The position numbers and the translations under genes were made by a program. Below the pieces are notes generated by a model, which was not told the origin of the DNA, made no database searches, and saw nothing but the letters and a program-made list of their open reading frames with translations. Positions 9,122 to 16,651 of a DNA stretch of 36,633 nucleotides are shown here, piece by piece; within the stretch, counting starts at the first letter, position 1, and every line of letters begins with the position of its first letter. This DNA is from an uncultured Pelagibacteraceae bacterium. Its GTDB lineage: Bacteria > Pseudomonadota > Alphaproteobacteria > Pelagibacterales > Pelagibacteraceae. Location: NCBI GenBank assembly GCA_902633515.1, contig CACPGB010000005.1, forward strand, positions 1 through 36,633. Direction: 5' to 3'.

Positions 9122-10555
9122 TTACTTTTTGCTAACTTTTTTTGTTTTTTTGACTGATGACTTTGTTTTGGAGGTTTTTGTTTTAGTTTTGTTCGTTGAA
9201 GGTTTTTTTGTCTCAACCTTATTTTCAGTTTTTTTTTTGGCCTCATTGATATGACTATATTCTTGCATTTGAGATTGTTTCAAAATTTTTTCCGCCTCCT
9301 CTTTTGAAACTTCTTTCTTATTTGGTTTTGCTTTTTCTTTAATTAACTTTAAAATTTTTTCCTCGTAAACAGTGCCTCTTAAGCTAGATAATGCTGAAGG
9401 ATTTTTTTGATAAAAATCCATGACCATTTTCTCTTGTCCTGGCATCATTCTAATTTGTTTTTGGACTTCAGCTTGTAATTCTTGTTCTGTAACCTTTATT
9501 TGATTTTGTTCACCAAATTCATTTAATACTAACCCAACTTTTATTCTTTTTTTAGCAATTTCTTCAAAATTTTTTCTACTTTTTTTTGAGTCTTCTTCGG
9601 ACATACCTTGCGAAAGAATTTTTACCTCTTCATTAATTAAATTATGTGGGATTTCTGTTATTTTAAATTTCTCAATTTCTTTTAATATTTGATTTTTAGA
9701 AAATCGCTCAAGTGAATTTTTGTATTCGTCATTTATTTGCTTCGAGATTAAAGATTTAAGATCTTTTAGATCCTTTGCACCAAAATTTTTTGCAAACTTA
9801 TCATCAATTTTTACTGGTTCAGGATTTTTTAATATAGTTATTTTGCATTTAAATTTTGCTTTTTTATTTACTAATTCTTTTTCGGGAAAATTTTCAGGTA
9901 AAGTAGCCTCAACAGTTTTTTCGTCACCTACTTTAACACCGATCAATTGTTTATCAAAACCTTTTAAAAATAAATCTTTACCTAAAGTTAATTGAGTATT
10001 TTTTCCTTCTCCACCTTTAAATGGCTTATCATCAACGGTGGCATTATAATCAAAAGCTATTAAATCACCTTCTTTTGCAATAGTATCATTTGGAGCTTCT
10101 TTAAAACTCGGCTGATTTTTTGCAATTTCTTTTATTCTTTTATCTGTTTCAGCTTCATCTATTTTAACCGAATACTCATCAAACTTTATGTTTTCTATAG
10201 GCTTTACTTCAACCTTTGGGAGTTCTGTTACCGAAATAATATACTCTAGGTCTTTGTCTTCCCCATATGTTTTGAGATCTAGCTTAGGCTGACCCGCAGG
10301 TTTTATATTATTTTGTTGTAACGCTTTAGCTGAAGTATCTTTTATAACTTTATCTAAGACTTCACCAAAAATTGCTTTTCCAAATTGTCTTTTTAAGATC
10401 TCCTTTGGTACTTTTCCAGGTCTAAAACCCTTAAGGTTTACAGTTTCTTTTATCTCGTCATACCTTTGATCCATATGAGTATTCATAGTTTTTTTATCTA
10501 TAAATACTTTTAAGTCTTTATTTAAACCTTTTTTATTTTCTATTGTTACTTTCAT
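9122..10555 (-). CDS. tig: Trigger factor, with long lysine-rich C-terminal tail
   Basis: Trigger factor is the ribosome-associated chaperone and peptidyl-prolyl isomerase that meets nascent chains at the exit tunnel. The 477-residue product has the ribosome-docking signature GFRPGKVP at 43-50, an FKBP-like domain around 155-245 ([17 protein letters not shown]) and the helical C-terminal arms. It is about 45 residues longer than E. coli trigger factor. The extra part is a low-complexity tail rich in Lys, Thr and Ser over the last 40 residues. The ATG is only 10 bases from the 3' CCA of tRNA-Leu, with no ribosome binding site between, so tig seems to share that tRNA's transcript. Confidence 0.96.
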   Translation of the reverse strand: MKVTIENKKGLNKDLKVFIDKKTMNTHMDQRYDEIKETVNLKGFRPGKVPKEILKRQFGKAIFGEVLDKVIKDTSAKALQQNNIKPAGQPKLDLKTYGEDKDLEYIISVTELPKVEVKPIENIKFDEYSVKIDEAETDKRIKEIAKNQPSFKEAPNDTIAKEGDLIAFDYNATVDDKPFKGGEGKNTQLTLGKDLFLKGFDKQLIGVKVGDEKTVEATLPENFPEKELVNKKAKFKCKITILKNPEPVKIDDKFAKNFGAKDLKDLKSLISKQINDEYKNSLERFSKNQILKEIEKFKITEIPHNLINEEVKILSQGMSEEDSKKSRKNFEEIAKKRIKVGLVLNEFGEQNQIKVTEQELQAEVQKQIRMMPGQEKMVMDFYQKNPSALSSLRGTVYEEKILKLIKEKAKPNKKEVSKEEAEKILKQSQMQEYSHINEAKKKTENKVETKKPSTNKTKTKTSKTKSSVKKTKKVSKK

Positions 10556-10565
10556 AATTAAATGA

Positions 10566-10650
10566 TGGTAGGGCGAAAAGGACTCGAACCTTCACAGATT
10601 GCTCTATCGGTTCCTAAGACCGACGCGTCTACCAATTCCGCCATCGCCCC
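10566..10650 (-). tRNA. tRNA-Leu (anticodon TAG)
   Basis: An 85-nt class II tRNA on the minus strand with encoded CCA. Acceptor GGGGCGA pairs with TCGCCCT (terminal G-U), the anticodon stem is TCGGT/ACCGA with loop CTTAGGA giving TAG (Leu), and a long variable arm follows before the T loop GTTCGAGTC. Discriminator A fits leucine. Its 3' end is 10 bases from the tig start codon. Confidence 0.97.
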
Positions 10651-10664
10651 ACAAATCTTGGAGT

Positions 10665-10692
10665 TTTATATATTATTGAAACTATTTGTCCA
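10665..10692 (-). promoter_or_regulatory. Promoter for tRNA-Leu and probably tig
   Basis: Minus-strand TGGACA (10687-10692, 5 of 6 consensus) and TATAAA (10665-10670, 5 of 6) are 16 bases apart. The expected start near 10658 is about 8 bases before the tRNA. No other promoter can fit between the tRNA and tig. Confidence 0.55.
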
Positions 10693-10702
10693 ACGACATT
10701 TG

Positions 10703-10732
10703 TTGTAAAATTTATAAATTTTCCACTATAAT
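10703..10732 (+). promoter_or_regulatory. Promoter for the DUF1289 gene, probably giving a leaderless mRNA
   Basis: Plus-strand TTGTAA (10703-10708) and a perfect TATAAT (10727-10732) are 18 bases apart. The predicted start, about 10739-10740, coincides with the ATG at 10740. It is back to back with the tRNA-Leu promoter. Confidence 0.45.
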
Positions 10733-10739
10733 GATAATT

Positions 10740-10991
10740 ATGATTGTTTCGCCATGTATAAGTATTTGTAAAACAGATCCCAAAACAGGGTATTGTTATG
10801 GCTGTGGCAGAAATAATGAGGAAAAAAAAATTTGGAAACAAGATCATACTTCAGATCAATGGAAAATAGAAAACCTTAAAACAATTAAAGCTAGATTATC
10901 TGGATGGCAATTAGAAAGTTTTGAAGAATCCTATACATATAAAATTGAAAATGGTATTTCTCTTTTTAAAAAAAGTTTAAAGAATGAATAG
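10740..10991 (+). CDS. DUF1289 family small cysteine protein
   Basis: The 83-residue product carries the DUF1289 signature SPCISICKTDPKTG followed by CYGCGRN, with four cysteines arranged as a likely metal or Fe-S site. The family is annotated as a predicted Fe-S protein of unknown role. The open frame extends upstream to an ATG at 10686, but those extra residues do not look like the family and lie upstream of the TATAAT. I chose the ATG at 10740 because the family normally begins just before SPC and because that start suits the promoter. The C-terminal half (tryptophan and lysine rich) is longer than in minimal members. Its stop overlaps the next small gene by 8 bases. Confidence 0.75.
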   Translation: MIVSPCISICKTDPKTGYCYGCGRNNEEKKIWKQDHTSDQWKIENLKTIKARLSGWQLESFEESYTYKIENGISLFKKSLKNE

Positions 10992-11157
10992 AACTACAAT
11001 TGTATTAATTATTTACATAATTGGCCTTATCTTTGGAGCTTTGTTTCTTAAAATATGGAGTGCGGACACCAACGTATACAAGGGTCTTTTAGGATTAGGC
11101 TGGACAGCTATATTTTTAATAAGTTTATTTTTAGCTGACAAACATGAAAAAAGTTAA
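10984..11157 (+). CDS. 57-aa two-span membrane protein
   Basis: Not recognised. The frame starts at an ATG overlapping the DUF1289 gene by 8 bases and ends 14 bases inside the next gene, so three genes are chained by overlaps. The product has two hydrophobic segments (about residues 5-22 and 34-50) with KIWSADTNVYKG between, and a short charged end HEKS. This is a plausible hairpin membrane protein. The overlaps on both sides and the clean hydropathy support a real gene. No function can be stated. Confidence 0.6.
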   Translation: MNRTTIVLIIYIIGLIFGALFLKIWSADTNVYKGLLGLGWTAIFLISLFLADKHEKS

Positions 11158-11566
11158 ATATTTTATCATTTTTTTATTGTTCATTTTACCCATCGAAAGT
11201 TTAAAATCTGAGATCATCGTAATGAGTGGTTGTGACGACAAACAAGATGAGTTTTTAAAAAATGAATACATACTTAATTTAAATGAATTAATCATGGTCA
11301 GAAATTATGTATACAAAGAAAAAACTTATCAAAAATATAGATTAACAGACCTAAGTGTAAAAAAATCTAATTCATACGTGAGGAATATCTACCAAGAAAA
11401 TGGAAAAATTTTAACTCACAAACATGGATACCCACAATTTTATACTCAAATACTTTTTGAAAAAGGTAAGCAAGAAATTTTTATGAAAACTGTTTTAAAT
11501 AATGAGGAGGGAATTACTAAAATTTCCACGTGCAAAAAAGTAGAAAAATTTGATGGGGAAAGTTAA
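11144..11566 (+). CDS. Secreted or periplasmic hypothetical protein, 140 aa
   Basis: Not recognised. It begins with a good signal peptide: KKVK, then a hydrophobic core IIFLLFILPI, with cleavage likely near residues 18-22. The mature part is small, rich in Lys, Tyr and Asn, with two cysteines (in SGCDD and ISTCKK) that could form a disulfide. It overlaps the 57-aa membrane gene by 14 bases and is probably co-transcribed with DUF1289. Its TAA stop overlaps the TTA of the convergent 41-aa gene in a shared TTAA. Probably an envelope protein of unknown role. Confidence 0.7.
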   Translation: MKKVKYFIIFLLFILPIESLKSEIIVMSGCDDKQDEFLKNEYILNLNELIMVRNYVYKEKTYQKYRLTDLSVKKSNSYVRNIYQENGKILTHKHGYPQFYTQILFEKGKQEIFMKTVLNNEEGITKISTCKKVEKFDGES

Positions 11567-11688
11567 TTTTTTTTATTTTTTTTTGTAAAATTTCTTTTTT
11601 TTTGATTAAATCTACTTTGAGTAATGTTACTCCTATGTCTAGCATAAGCTTGCTTTTGCGCTTGTTTCATTGCTCTTTTAGAGGACAT
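11563..11688 (-). CDS. 41-aa highly basic peptide
   Basis: Not recognised. The product is MSSKRAMKQAQKQAYARHRS followed by a Lys/Asn/Arg-rich end, with almost no acidic residues. It may bind nucleic acid or ribosomes, but poly-A tracts in this genome could also mimic such a peptide. The ATG lies 5 bases after the stop of the phosphatase gene on the same strand, and its stop shares TTAA with the convergent gene. The organised first half, rich in Gln, Ala and Arg rather than only Lys and Asn, favours a true gene. Moderate doubt remains. Confidence 0.45.
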   Translation of the reverse strand: MSSKRAMKQAQKQAYARHRSNITQSRFNQKKRNFTKKNKKN

Positions 11689-11693
11689 AATCT

Positions 11694-12251
11694 TTAATAA
11701 TTTATTTCTAAACTTCCTATAATATTAAAATTTTTATCGGAAACAACTATTTCACCAGAAGATGTACCATAGTTCAAAACTTCGGATATTAATACGTAAT
11801 GTGTTACTAAAATTAAATTTTTGTCACTTTCAAATTTTTTAATATATTCTATTAATGCCTCAATCTGCATATTCTTATTTTTAGCGAATTTTGAACTATA
11901 GAAAGAATTTAAAAAACTATTTGACGAAAAGTTTTTGAAAGCAATTTGTGCTGTTTCTTTGCATCTACACCACTCGCTAGACAATACTTTTTCAATTTTT
12001 ATTTTATTATTTCTAAAAAATTCACCAATATATTCCGCTTGTTTTCTTCCTTCTTTACTCAAATTTCTTTGTGTAGAGCAATCGTCTAAATTGAAATTAT
12101 TTGGATCTCCACTTCCAGGGGCATATGCATGCCTTATGAATATTAATTTTCCACCATCGTCTAATTGATCAATTAATTTTTTATTTAAATCTGCTTTAAT
12201 AGATGTGGTTAAAGATATAAATAAGATTAATAAGAAAATTAAAAATTTCAT
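11694..12251 (-). CDS. Exported histidine phosphatase family protein
   Basis: A 185-residue member of the histidine phosphatase (phosphoglycerate mutase-like) superfamily. An N-terminal signal peptide (MKFLIFLLILFISLTT, cleavage near 20) points to the periplasm. The catalytic RH motif is LIFIRHAYAPG with H41. SSEWCRCKETA (92-102) supplies the phosphate-binding arginine, and the second core histidine is H151 in LVTHYVLI. Substrate is unknown. Its start codon is 2 bases from the divergent start of the DNA glycosylase gene. Small size fits SixA-like phosphatases rather than true mutases. Confidence 0.85.
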   Translation of the reverse strand: MKFLIFLLILFISLTTSIKADLNKKLIDQLDDGGKLIFIRHAYAPGSGDPNNFNLDDCSTQRNLSKEGRKQAEYIGEFFRNNKIKIEKVLSSEWCRCKETAQIAFKNFSSNSFLNSFYSSKFAKNKNMQIEALIEYIKKFESDKNLILVTHYVLISEVLNYGTSSGEIVVSDKNFNIIGSLEINY

Positions 12252-12253
12252 AT

Positions 12254-12934
12254 ATGGATATTAGATTAGAAAATTTAAATAAGACAATTATTAATTGTAA
12301 AAAATGTCCGAGACTAGTTAAGTATATTCACAAAGTAAGCACTCAAAAAAGAAAACAAAATATTAATGAAATATATTGGGGTAAACCTGTTCCAGGTTTT
12401 GGAAATTTAAATTCAAAATTAGCAATTATTGGCCTTGCACCTGCTGCCCATGGTGGCACCAGGACTGGAAGGGCTTTTACTGGAGACAAATCAGGAGATT
12501 TTTTATTTAAGTGTTTATATGAAGCAGGCATTTCAAATGTTCCTTTTTCGAAAAGTTTAAATGATAATTTAAGATTAAGATCTACTTACATTACTAACAT
12601 ACTAAAATGTGTGCCTCCTGAAGATAAACCGCTAAGTAATGAAATCTCTAATTGCTCTAATTTTTTCGATGAGGAAATATTGTCTTTAAAAAAACTAAAA
12701 GTAATTGTTACACTAGGTAAAGTTGCTTTTGATAATTGTATTAAATTATATAAACAAAAATTTAATATTAAAAAAAAATTTATTTTCAAACATGGTAAAT
12801 CTCAACTATTGCCAAATGGTTTAATCATTTTATCGTGTTATCATCCAAGTCCTAGAAATGTTAATACAAAACTTATTTCAAATAAAATGATGGTAGATTT
12901 ATTTAAAAAAGCAAAAAAACTTGCTAAGTTTTAA
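12254..12934 (+). CDS. Uracil-DNA glycosylase, family 5 (UdgB) type
   Basis: An Fe-S uracil-DNA glycosylase for base-excision repair. In the 226-residue product, motif 1 reads GLAPAAHGGTRTGRAFTGD (60-78). The GLAPA form, lacking the polar catalytic residue of families 1 and 4, is the hallmark of family 5. Motif 2 is HPSPRN (197-202). Four cysteines fit the [4Fe-4S] pattern C-x2-C-x100-C-x14-C (C15, C18, C119, C134). Family 5 enzymes act on uracil and also on some deaminated or oxidised bases. The start is divergent with the phosphatase (2 bases between start codons), and the 3' end overlaps the convergent thioesterase by 11 bases. Confidence 0.88.
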   Translation: MDIRLENLNKTIINCKKCPRLVKYIHKVSTQKRKQNINEIYWGKPVPGFGNLNSKLAIIGLAPAAHGGTRTGRAFTGDKSGDFLFKCLYEAGISNVPFSKSLNDNLRLRSTYITNILKCVPPEDKPLSNEISNCSNFFDEEILSLKKLKVIVTLGKVAFDNCIKLYKQKFNIKKKFIFKHGKSQLLPNGLIILSCYHPSPRNVNTKLISNKMMVDLFKKAKKLAKF

Positions 12935-13346
12935 TACTATCACAAAAATAGGGACTAAATTTTGAATATATATCCTCAGGAATTTTCACTGGTTTACCAT
13001 CTTTGTTAACAAAAACTAGATGTACTTGTGCTTCAACTATTACTTCCTCAATCTTTGTAATAATTTGATTCATAAAAAAAGATGTTTTAGTTATGGATTT
13101 AACAAAAGATCTAACAGTCAGTTCATCCTCTAAAAAAGCTGATTTTTTATATTCAATGTTACATGACTTAACAATTATTAATAAACCAAATTGATCTTGA
13201 ATTTTTTTATTACTAGACCCAATGGAAAATAATGCCTCTGTTCTTGCTCTTTCTAAATACTTTAGATAATTAGCATAGTAAACAACCCCACCAGAGTCTG
13301 TGTCCTCATAATAAACCTTTAATTTATGAAAAAAATTTTCATGCAT
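12924..13346 (-). CDS. ybgC: YbgC-type acyl-CoA thioesterase
   Basis: A 140-residue hot-dog-fold thioesterase of the YbgC/4-hydroxybenzoyl-CoA family. The active-site block is VYYEDTDSGGVVYYANYL with D17 as the probable catalytic aspartate. The family usually has VYHANY, and here the histidine is tyrosine, a change worth noting. YbgC genes often accompany tol-pal, but no tol genes lie in this window. The 3' end overlaps the convergent glycosylase gene by 11 bases. Substrate cannot be told from sequence; short-chain acyl-CoA is typical. Confidence 0.85.
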   Translation of the reverse strand: MHENFFHKLKVYYEDTDSGGVVYYANYLKYLERARTEALFSIGSSNKKIQDQFGLLIIVKSCNIEYKKSAFLEDELTVRSFVKSITKTSFFMNQIITKIEEVIVEAQVHLVFVNKDGKPVKIPEDIYSKFSPYFCDSIKT

Positions 13347-13403
13347 GATTAAATTATATCAAAAAAATTATCATTTTACATAAACTAAGATATAGTTGTT
13401 GTT

Positions 13404-13544
13404 GTGAATATTTTTATTATATGGTTAGTATTAGTTGTAGCTTGGAACTTTGGCTATCCCCAAGCAAGCCCGTTAGAAGATGTAATTGTTGCAGTAGCTC
13501 TTTCTTTTTTTGGTACAATTTTAAAAAAACATCTTAAAATGTAA
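13404..13544 (+). CDS. 46-aa membrane protein with GTG start
   Basis: Not recognised. The frame opens at GTG 13404, as the only useful start after an in-frame stop at 13386-13388. It encodes a hydrophobic segment (about 2-15), a short polar link NFGYPQASPLEDV, a second hydrophobic segment (27-40) and a basic end KKHLK. That layout of two helices and a positive tail is not what random A+T-rich frames give. Its stop touches the stop of the convergent DUF3047 gene with no base between. Function unknown. Confidence 0.55.
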   Translation: MNIFIIWLVLVVAWNFGYPQASPLEDVIVAVALSFFGTILKKHLKM

Positions 13545-14195
13545 TTAATCTGCAGAAAAATAAACGTTTTGAAAATAAGCCACACTCTTCATTTTAGAAT
13601 TATCTGTATCAGACATTATAGCCAGTCCGTCTAATTCGTTAACATCCAAGTCGTGAAATTTTTTGAAATCCTCTTTAACGTTTGCTTTAACTGTAACCCA
13701 TTCATTTAAATTCTTTTTAGTAGTTGATAAAACATTATCTATTGATTTTTTAGTGTAGGGACTAGGTGAACTGAAGCCAATTTCTCTATTGCTTGAAAAA
13801 ACGTAGTTTATTGCTCTATTAGAAAGTGGTGTTGCGCCAGTTTTTTTTACAACAAATACTCTAGCTGCAAAATCATGACCTTTTTTTGTGTCTTCCTTTA
13901 TGCCAAATAAATCTTTTTCGACCTTCCACGTAATATTTATAAAAGGTGTTTTATTAAGATCTATTTTTACCTCTTTACCTAAACCGGAGGCAGAATTATC
14001 GGCAACAGCTTTTAAATAATTACCATTTTCATTTGATCCTATAGAGTAATTAGTCTTATTATCTGCACCTCTAACCTTCCTGACCTCTAATTGCGAAAGC
14101 TCAACTTCTGTAAACTCAAATGCTTTTATTTCATTAGCAATACCTATCTCAGTCAATAAAAAGACACTAATTAGGAATTTTAAAACTATTTTCAT
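13545..14195 (-). CDS. DUF3047 family exported protein
   Basis: A 216-residue protein with an N-terminal signal peptide (about 1-20). The fold-level pattern matches DUF3047: ITWKVEKDL, then HDFAARVFVV (the conserved D-F-A-A-R-V block), a YVFSS strand, and the C-terminal block LAIMSDTDNSKMKS followed by AYFQNVYFS. DUF3047 proteins are exported, probably beta-rich, and of unknown role. It is a single gene between convergent small genes on one side and a divergent 45-aa gene on the other. Confidence 0.78.
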   Translation of the reverse strand: MKIVLKFLISVFLLTEIGIANEIKAFEFTEVELSQLEVRKVRGADNKTNYSIGSNENGNYLKAVADNSASGLGKEVKIDLNKTPFINITWKVEKDLFGIKEDTKKGHDFAARVFVVKKTGATPLSNRAINYVFSSNREIGFSSPSPYTKKSIDNVLSTTKKNLNEWVTVKANVKEDFKKFHDLDVNELDGLAIMSDTDNSKMKSVAYFQNVYFSAD

Positions 14196-14277
14196 AAATT
14201 TTTAAAAAAATTGTTAATACATTATTTTGACAAAATTTAAACAATCAAAAATCAATTTTTATGTGTATTTATAGATT

Positions 14278-14415
14278 ATGAAGACAATTTCAATTTTTAT
14301 ATTATTAATTTACTGGTCGATAATGATTTTTGCTCCAGTTATGTCAAAAGATATCAAATTTAGCAGAGCTAAATCTAATCAGACTAAAATAGTAGAACTA
14401 AAGCCACAAAGTTAA
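14278..14415 (+). CDS. 45-aa membrane-anchored or exported peptide
   Basis: Not recognised. ATG 14278 starts MKTISIFILLIYWSIMIFAP, a signal-peptide or single-span segment, followed by a basic tail (KDIKFSRAKSNQTK) and the end PQS. The stop TAA shares the TTAA at 14412-14415 with the convergent SDR gene. A consensus TTGACA lies at 14227-14232, but no matching -10 box is clear. Supported by hydropathy and by tight convergent packing; function unknown. Confidence 0.5.
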   Translation: MKTISIFILLIYWSIMIFAPVMSKDIKFSRAKSNQTKIVELKPQS

Positions 14416-15164
14416 TACGTTGAACGACCACCACTTATATCAAATACAGCGGCAGTTGAAAAAGTATTTTCCTCTGAAGACAACCAGCAAACTAGTGATG
14501 TAAACTCCTCTACTTCAAGAAACCTTCCTCTTGGTACTTTCGACAACATTCTTTTTACGTGTTCTTTGGTCATTTGGTCTAAAATTCTAGTTTTTGCACC
14601 TGCAGGAGTGACAGCATTTACTGCTATATTCTTATCTGCTAGCTCTTTACCTAATGACTTTGTTAATCCAATTGCCCCTGCTTTACCAACACTATAAGCA
14701 CTAGCATTAGCATTGCCATCTTTGCCTGCTACAGAGGCTACATTGACTATCCTGCCATAATTATTTTTGATCATATTGGGTACAATTGTTCTGCAGCAAT
14801 TAAAAGTTCCCATTAAATTTATGTCTACAACTTTTTTCCACATCTCAATCTCATATTCCCATAAAGTCGCTGTTGGACCAGTTATGCCAGCGTTATTAAT
14901 TAATATATCAATATTTTTTTGCTTGGTAATTTCTCTTACACATTCCTCAACTTTAAAATAATTTGAAATATCAACTATGTTAAAACTTAAATTGGGACTT
15001 TTAATATCTTTAATCGCTTTTTCGATCATTTTTTGATCATTGTCCCAGATAATTACACTCGCATCTGACTTTATTAACCTTTTTGTGATATCCAAACCAA
15101 AGCCTTGTGCGCCTCCAGTAACAATTGCAGTTCTACCTTTAAAGTCAAAAGAAATTTTGTCCAT
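14412..15164 (-). CDS. SDR family oxidoreductase (FabG-like)
   Basis: A 250-residue classical short-chain dehydrogenase/reductase. Seen: the nucleotide-binding TGGAQGFG (16-23), NNAG (around 90), the catalytic Ser in VNVASVAG and Tyr-x3-Lys in YSVGK. An acidic residue at the end of the second strand (IIWDND) suggests NAD(H) rather than NADP(H). It is the last gene of the run dctP-dctQ-dctM-NCS1-SDR, 4 bases after the permease. That context suggests a catabolic dehydrogenase for the imported compound rather than fatty-acid synthesis. The substrate is unknown. Confidence 0.85.
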   Translation of the reverse strand: MDKISFDFKGRTAIVTGGAQGFGLDITKRLIKSDASVIIWDNDQKMIEKAIKDIKSPNLSFNIVDISNYFKVEECVREITKQKNIDILINNAGITGPTATLWEYEIEMWKKVVDINLMGTFNCCRTIVPNMIKNNYGRIVNVASVAGKDGNANASAYSVGKAGAIGLTKSLGKELADKNIAVNAVTPAGAKTRILDQMTKEHVKRMLSKVPRGRFLEVEEFTSLVCWLSSEENTFSTAAVFDISGGRSTY

Positions 15165-15168
15165 AGAA

Positions 15169-16626
15169 CTACTTTCTAGCTAAAAGAAAATAAACGAATG
15201 CTGCAACTAAAGCACCAATAATCCAAGAGTAAGATTGTAAAAACATTAGATTTGTATTCCAAATTGTTGAAGCAGAAAAAATAAATCCTAATATTAACGA
15301 GTAAACTCCTTTAATGTGCCATCCACCCGAATAATAATAAGAACCACCTCTTTCAAGCGAATATATATCTTTATTAACTATTTTCTCTTTTTTAATGATA
15401 TAAAAATCAGCAATCATTAATCCAAATAATGGACCAAAAAAAGCACCAATTGTGTCTATGTATGACAAGACTCCAACTTGACTTAAAAGAGTTAACCAAA
15501 AAACTCCTATAATAAAACCAAAAATTGCAATTACATAACTAGCACTTTTAAAAGAAAAAGATGAGGGGTCAAAATTTATCAAGGTGTATTGAGAGGGAAT
15601 AAAGTTTGCTATCAAATTTGTCGATGCAGAAGCAATAATAATAAAAATTAAGGCTAAAGAAACTAAAAGAATATTGTCTAATTTTCCAATTATATCTGTG
15701 GGATTAGTTAAGATCATCTCTACATTTTGTGAGTTCAGGTTTTGAAATGCGTTCGCACCTGTTACAATAAATAACGCAAAAAATGAAAAGATGATTAAAT
15801 TTAAAATTAAACTTAAATTTCCTTTTTTTAACTCATTTTCATTTTTAACATATCTTGAAAAATCACCAAAAGATAAGATTACAATTGAAAAAAAAGTAAA
15901 AGTTGTACCTGCAACAGTTATAATGGGGCCAATATTATTGGTATTAAATATATTTTGAAGATCTAATACATTAATGAAAGATTTTGTAGTCAATTTTACA
16001 TCAGATAAAAAAACGATTAAAAAAAATATTATCATCGCTGCGTAAATTAATAGAGCAGAAAGCTTAATTAATTTTTTATTAAAATTCATTCCAACACTGA
16101 AAAGGTATGTTTGTAAAATAATAGATATAATGATTGAAAACCAATCAATTACATTTAATCCAACAAAAAAAATTAATAAAATTTCTTTTTGTAAGATTGT
16201 ATTATCGATTGAATATATCAAAACTCTTATAAGAAAACCAATCGCTTTTGATAAAAAATATGTTTGAATACCAAACATAAATATTCCTACAATACCTCTA
16301 AATAATCCAAAAATTTGTGCACCTCTAAATCCTAACGAGGATCTTAGTAAAACAACGAATGGTAATCCAAATTTCTGCGATGGTTTACCAATTAAATTAG
16401 AAAATATATAAACTAAAAAAGTACCTAAAATTGTTCCAAAAAATACTACGAAAGAATTTAAATTATATATCAGGTACAGAGATGCAATTAATGAAAACCC
16501 TATAACACTTTGTATATTTACGCCCCAAAAACAAAATAAGTCTTTCCAGTCCCAAGTTTTGTTATTTGGATTAACAGTTACTAAATCCCAATTAATTAGA
16601 TTTTTTTTCGAATCTTGTTTGCTCAC
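15169..16626 (-). CDS. NCS1 family permease (nucleobase/hydantoin/allantoin type)
   Basis: A 485-residue membrane protein with about 12 hydrophobic segments. The N-terminus has the NCS1 pattern: NLINWDLVTV then WDWKDLFCFWGVNI, and GLPFVVLLRSSLGFRG in the third-helix region (like Mhp1 hydantoin permease). These transporters are sodium or proton symporters for nucleobases, hydantoins or vitamins. The start codon is GTG, with no visible ribosome binding site. It lies between dctM (25 bases) and the SDR gene (4 bases) and is probably co-transcribed with the TRAP genes. An NCS1 permease next to a TRAP system suggests more than one related substrate. The exact ligand is not predictable. Confidence 0.85.
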   Translation of the reverse strand: MSKQDSKKNLINWDLVTVNPNNKTWDWKDLFCFWGVNIQSVIGFSLIASLYLIYNLNSFVVFFGTILGTFLVYIFSNLIGKPSQKFGLPFVVLLRSSLGFRGAQIFGLFRGIVGIFMFGIQTYFLSKAIGFLIRVLIYSIDNTILQKEILLIFFVGLNVIDWFSIIISIILQTYLFSVGMNFNKKLIKLSALLIYAAMIIFFLIVFLSDVKLTTKSFINVLDLQNIFNTNNIGPIITVAGTTFTFFSIVILSFGDFSRYVKNENELKKGNLSLILNLIIFSFFALFIVTGANAFQNLNSQNVEMILTNPTDIIGKLDNILLVSLALIFIIIASASTNLIANFIPSQYTLINFDPSSFSFKSASYVIAIFGFIIGVFWLTLLSQVGVLSYIDTIGAFFGPLFGLMIADFYIIKKEKIVNKDIYSLERGGSYYYSGGWHIKGVYSLILGFIFSASTIWNTNLMFLQSYSWIIGALVAAFVYFLLARK

Positions 16627-16651
16627 TTAAACAATATAAAACTTAAATATT

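Noticed and set aside
10629-10847. 72-aa minus-strand frame over tRNA-Leu
   Set aside because: It runs through the tRNA gene and opposite the DUF1289 gene; a shadow frame.
14227-14232. Consensus TTGACA before the 45-aa gene as a full promoter
   Set aside because: No acceptable -10 box lies 16-18 bases downstream.
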